From Halichondria panicea (taxonomy: Eukaryota > Porifera > Demospongiae > Suberitida > Halichondriidae): 64,000 nt of DNA. This document shows, piece by piece, positions 59,601 to 64,000 of this stretch (position 1 is the first letter of the stretch; every line of letters begins with the position of its first letter). The position numbers were made by a program, and so were the translations under genes. The DNA lies in the NCBI RefSeq assembly GCF_963675165.1, contig NC_087385.1:4636412-4700411 (forward strand), in the 5' to 3' direction. The notes under the pieces were generated by a model that did no database searches, was not told the DNA's origin, and was given only the letters and a program-made list of their open reading frames with translations.

Positions 59601-60307
59601 AAACGCTGCCATTAATGGAAAATTTGCCTACCTGCACACTATTGTATTGCTATGTAACTTAATTACCCTACTAACCCACACACTCACAGGGTGAGCTGAC
59701 CATCACAGCAGATATGGAGGCCCTTCAGAACTCCCTCTACCTTGACAAAGTGCCAGATTCTTGGTCGAAACGAGCCTATCCATCCCTTGCTGGTCTCACC
59801 GTCTGGTTTGCTGACTTGCTAATTCGAATCCGTGAGCTTGAGAGCTGGGTATCTGACTTCAACATGCCTGCTTGCATCTGGCTGGCTGGATTCTTCAACC
59901 CTCAGTCCTTCCTCACCGCTATTATGCAGTCTATGGCCCGTAAGAACGAATGGCCACTCGACAAGATGTGTCTGCAATGTGATGTCTCCAAGAAAAATCG
60001 AGAAGACTTCACTAGCCCACCGAGAGAAGGAGCTTATGTACATGGACTATTCATGGAAGGTGCTCGTTGGGACATACAGACTGGGCTTATACAAGAGGCT
60101 CGATTGAAGGAGCTGGCTCCACCCATGCCTGTGATCTTCATCAAGGCCATCCCAGTGGATAAGCAAGACACCAAGAACGTGTACGAGTGCCCAGTGTACA
60201 AGACGCAGACACGTGGACCTACCTATGTGTGGACCTTCAACCTCAAGACCAAGGAGAAGTCTTCCAAATGGATCATCGCTGGTGTGGCTCTCCTGCTACA
60301 GGCATAA
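38605..60307 (+). CDS. DNAH9: Axonemal outer-arm dynein heavy chain, DNAH9/11/17 (beta) class
   Basis: Several dozen short exons run from ATG at 38605 (38605-38685, 38793-38951, from 39046, and so on) to TAA at 60305, spelling a full-length heavy chain near the family's 4,500 residues. The N-terminal tail (38.6-47 kb) matches DNAH9-type sequence throughout ([34 protein letters not shown]). Then comes the motor: AAA1 P-loop GPAGTGKT at 47220-47243 with [11 protein letters not shown]2 GNAGTGKS at 48476-48499, AAA3 GNAGCGKT at 50129-50152, AAA4 GVGGSGKQS at 51824-51850. The stalk coiled coil and microtubule-binding region occupy about 53.85-55.1 kb. AAA5-6 and the C-terminal domain end [12 protein letters not shown]. 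All P-loops look functional. It powers ciliary or flagellar beating. The orthology level is the shared ancestor of DNAH9, DNAH11 and DNAH17. Confidence 0.95.
52094..52855. mobile_element. Approximately 760-bp inverted-repeat element in a dynein intron
   Basis: Near-complementary ends (CTAGTGGGGTTTAACTGTCA on the left, TAGAGGGGTTTACTGTCATA read from the right) bracket most of the largest dynein intron, which runs from the exon ending near 51933 to the exon from 52896. The flanks contain TA. There is no coding content, and splice sites on both sides are intact. Confidence 0.65.
56720..57241. mobile_element. Insertion with 9-bp target duplication in a dynein intron
   Basis: GATTAAACC occurs directly on both sides (56720-56728 and 57233-57241) of a 504-bp body whose ends are 30-bp inverted repeats with one mismatch (ATAGATAGAAGAGAAAGGGA and so on). 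A second inverted pair lies further in (CCATCCGTGTTTCGCC at 56778 and its complement near 57143). A 9-bp duplication is typical of Mutator-like elements. No transposase is encoded. The element begins 15 bp after the 5' splice site. Confidence 0.85.
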
Positions 60308-60395
60308 TAAGACTAAACTATAGCTTGTATGTACTGCCATTATTATACTGGCTTGAACTTATAGAATAGAAGCAAACTGTTGCCATGGAGATAGA

Positions 60396-60401
60396 TTTAT
60401 T
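60396..60401 (-). terminator. TBCC: Poly(A) signal of TBCC
   Basis: AATAAA on the minus strand lies about 100 bp past the TBCC stop and inside the 3' UTR expected for the dynein gene. Confidence 0.5.
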
Positions 60402-60498
60402 ATGTTATCAACAAAATGTTGTCATAGTAACATTGTTTATAATCATGAGTTTAAAATGCCACAAATATTGTGTCGACATAAATGCATGTTTAACTCAA

Positions 60499-62341
<1,843 letters not shown>

Positions 62342-62792
62342 CTGTACTGTATAGATATTTTATAGTCTCTTAGAAAGTGGCTGATTTGGTAAGGATCGTG
62401 GAAGCAAAAAAGCTTACGATAGGAGGAGGAGGAGGAACCCCTTGACACGCCCACCTTTAGATCATGCATAAATTTTAATATTGATCAACAAGATATTCAT
62501 TCTTCTCTAGCTAGCTCTGTTGGATAATACAATCTAGGTGAGTTAAAACATACAATCTCAGTTGGTGTTTTAGTACATTGTACATGAAGTGTCTAGCTAG
62601 AGTGACTAGATCTACATCATGTAGATAATAAATAAAATACTTTCTCATGCCACATGTACTGTATAGTGGATTTGAGAGTTTATTAGACACTGCACTATAC
62701 AGGATCTAGATCTAGCATATATTTTACTGTTGAGTACACCTGTGGACTTGATTGCTATTCCTCTCACCTCTCCCCAGCTAGTCCAGTCGGCC
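62342..62792. promoter_or_regulatory. Divergent spacer between TBCC and the kinase-like gene
   Basis: About 450 bp separate the two opposite start codons. A tctccccag acceptor at 62769-62777 precedes the coding start of the right-hand gene, so that gene probably has a non-coding or signal-encoding exon upstream. No clear TATA box was found. AATAAA words near 62630 are on the plus strand and are not assigned. Confidence 0.4.
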
Positions 62793-63943
62793 ATGGATAC
62801 CAACACACTGACAAACCAGATGAGGACGGAGGTGACCATGTACTCAATCATAGTGGGTCTCTCCATCTTGGTGTTGTGCGTGGCACCCTGTGTACTGTTT
62901 GCCCTCCTTTCAAAATGCTTCCAGAGCCAGTCACCCAGGAGAAGGGTGAGCATCTTACTCTAGCATCTAATAAGTAGTTCAAATTCACCGTGGGTAGGTC
63001 TATATATAAATAATTACAACCTTTTAAGCCTGCTGCACTTGAGATATAATTATAATGCCGTTGTATCGTGTGTCACCTGCAGTCTAGTACTCTGCGTAGT
63101 GTGCTCTCTGCTGGTATGAAGCTACTGGAGGCGGCGAAAGAACCTCCGCCTCTGGACTCGATTGGCTACGGACAGTTTGGTCCCATGCAAATGTCTATCA
63201 GTCAGCTTGACTGCATTGAGAGAATTAGTAAGTTGTTCCCTATGATTGTAGGTACACGGTATTATAGGAATGTTCATTTGATTAAGTGAGAGGCATATCC
63301 AGTGCATACTGGAGAGGGGGAGAGTCAGTGATTTGTTATGGCATGTGTACATGCAGGTGTGCCGTGTGCGTGTGTCAGATATCCACGGCTATGGCCTGCA
63401 GTCATTCATTATTTAGGAAGCTAAAGTGTTTGTTGTGGTACTTAGACATGGATGTGAGGTCAAAGATATTAAACTTCCTCAACTGAATATTCCTCACACC
63501 TCAGTGCCTATGTACACACCGCATAGAATATGGCTGTGTTTTCTGTAACATGACCCTCGTGTTGACATACCCCCCCCCCCACACACACACACGTACAGTT
63601 AGTGTCAAGTCCAAGCTCCCGTGTGTGACCATGTGGAAGGCATATGCACCAGTTGTCATGTTCGATAATGACCTCTCTGAAAAGAGGCTGGTCGCCATTA
63701 AGAAAATCAGCGAAACATCCTCTTCAGGTAGGGTAGTGCACATCCATAACGGTCATTGACGTCACTTTGTTAAACTAAACTGTAGTTTTGTATGTAGCAG
63801 TAACCTTTGTCACCCCCCACCACCCTTCACAGATGTACACGGTGTGAGCCATAGCAACTGTCTGAAGAGTGAGCTGCAGATGCTCTCTCACATACCCCCT
63901 CACTACCACTTGCTGAACCTGCTGGGAGTATGTCTCAACAACA
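62793..63943 (+). CDS. Receptor-kinase-like single-pass membrane protein, 5' part (continues beyond the window)
   Basis: Four exons read in frame: 62793-62945 (possibly extending left to 62778), 63083-63227, 63599-63727 and 63833-63943 with a GTACGT donor. The first gives a short hydrophilic N-terminus, a transmembrane helix (SIIVGLSILVLCVAPCVLFALL) and a basic stop-transfer SPRRR. Later exons give a juxtamembrane region and a kinase N-lobe: the beta3 lysine in VAIKKI, then a helix C-like SELQMLSHIPP and HLLNLLGVC, the pattern of receptor tyrosine kinases. No canonical glycine-rich loop is evident before VAIKKI. No ectodomain is seen in this window. Catalytic residues lie past the window edge, so activity cannot be judged. 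Confidence 0.65.
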
Positions 63944-64000
63944 GTACGTTGGTTGTCATTGCTACGGCCTATGTCCAGATAGCTTAGGTTTAGGTTACCA

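Overview
This window is a piece of an intron-rich animal nuclear genome. The genes are split by short GT-AG introns (about 50-500 bp), the base composition is AT-rich, and the gene set includes an outer-arm axonemal dynein heavy chain, a dynein assembly factor, an E2F partner (DP), and a membrane protein with a receptor-kinase-like N-lobe. Compact genes, many small inverted-repeat elements and frequent TGTACATG-type words suggest an early-branching animal such as a sponge. That assignment is inference.

Region 1 (1-21.8 kb) is an accessory cluster of small CD225/dispanin (IFITM-like) two-helix membrane protein genes. Two paralogue types share one architecture: a 10-nt first coding exon, a small intron, an exon with helix 1, an intron, and an exon with the conserved loop and helix 2. 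Type A starts MESG and type B starts MERG. They tend to alternate A-B. I support four intact type A genes (925-1441, 7087-7592, 12991-13508, 15009-15522), one intact type B gene (18400-19114), one type A copy with an odd frame (20822-21347), and many broken, inverted or partial copies. Between them lie foldback and MITE-like elements, a 9-bp minisatellite of about 0.74 kb, and duplicated and inverted blocks.

Region 2 (21.9-30 kb) holds a minus-strand tripeptidyl-peptidase II gene whose coding sequence ends just after the catalytic serine region. It is head-to-head with a plus-strand DP (TFDP) gene across a 0.55-kb bidirectional promoter. The TPP2 stop lies next to the last dispanin fragment.

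Region 3 (30.2-60.5 kb) is ciliary. A DNAAF8-like gene with a long C-terminal extension of NDP-kinase-like repeats is followed on the same strand by a complete DNAH9/11/17-class outer-arm dynein heavy chain gene. A candidate RFX X-box lies 153 bp upstream of the dynein start.

Region 4 (60.4-64 kb) holds tubulin-folding cofactor C on the minus strand, convergent and 3'-overlapping with the dynein gene and carrying a 385-bp (GT)n run beside a splice donor. The 5' end of a kinase-like single-pass membrane protein runs off the right edge.
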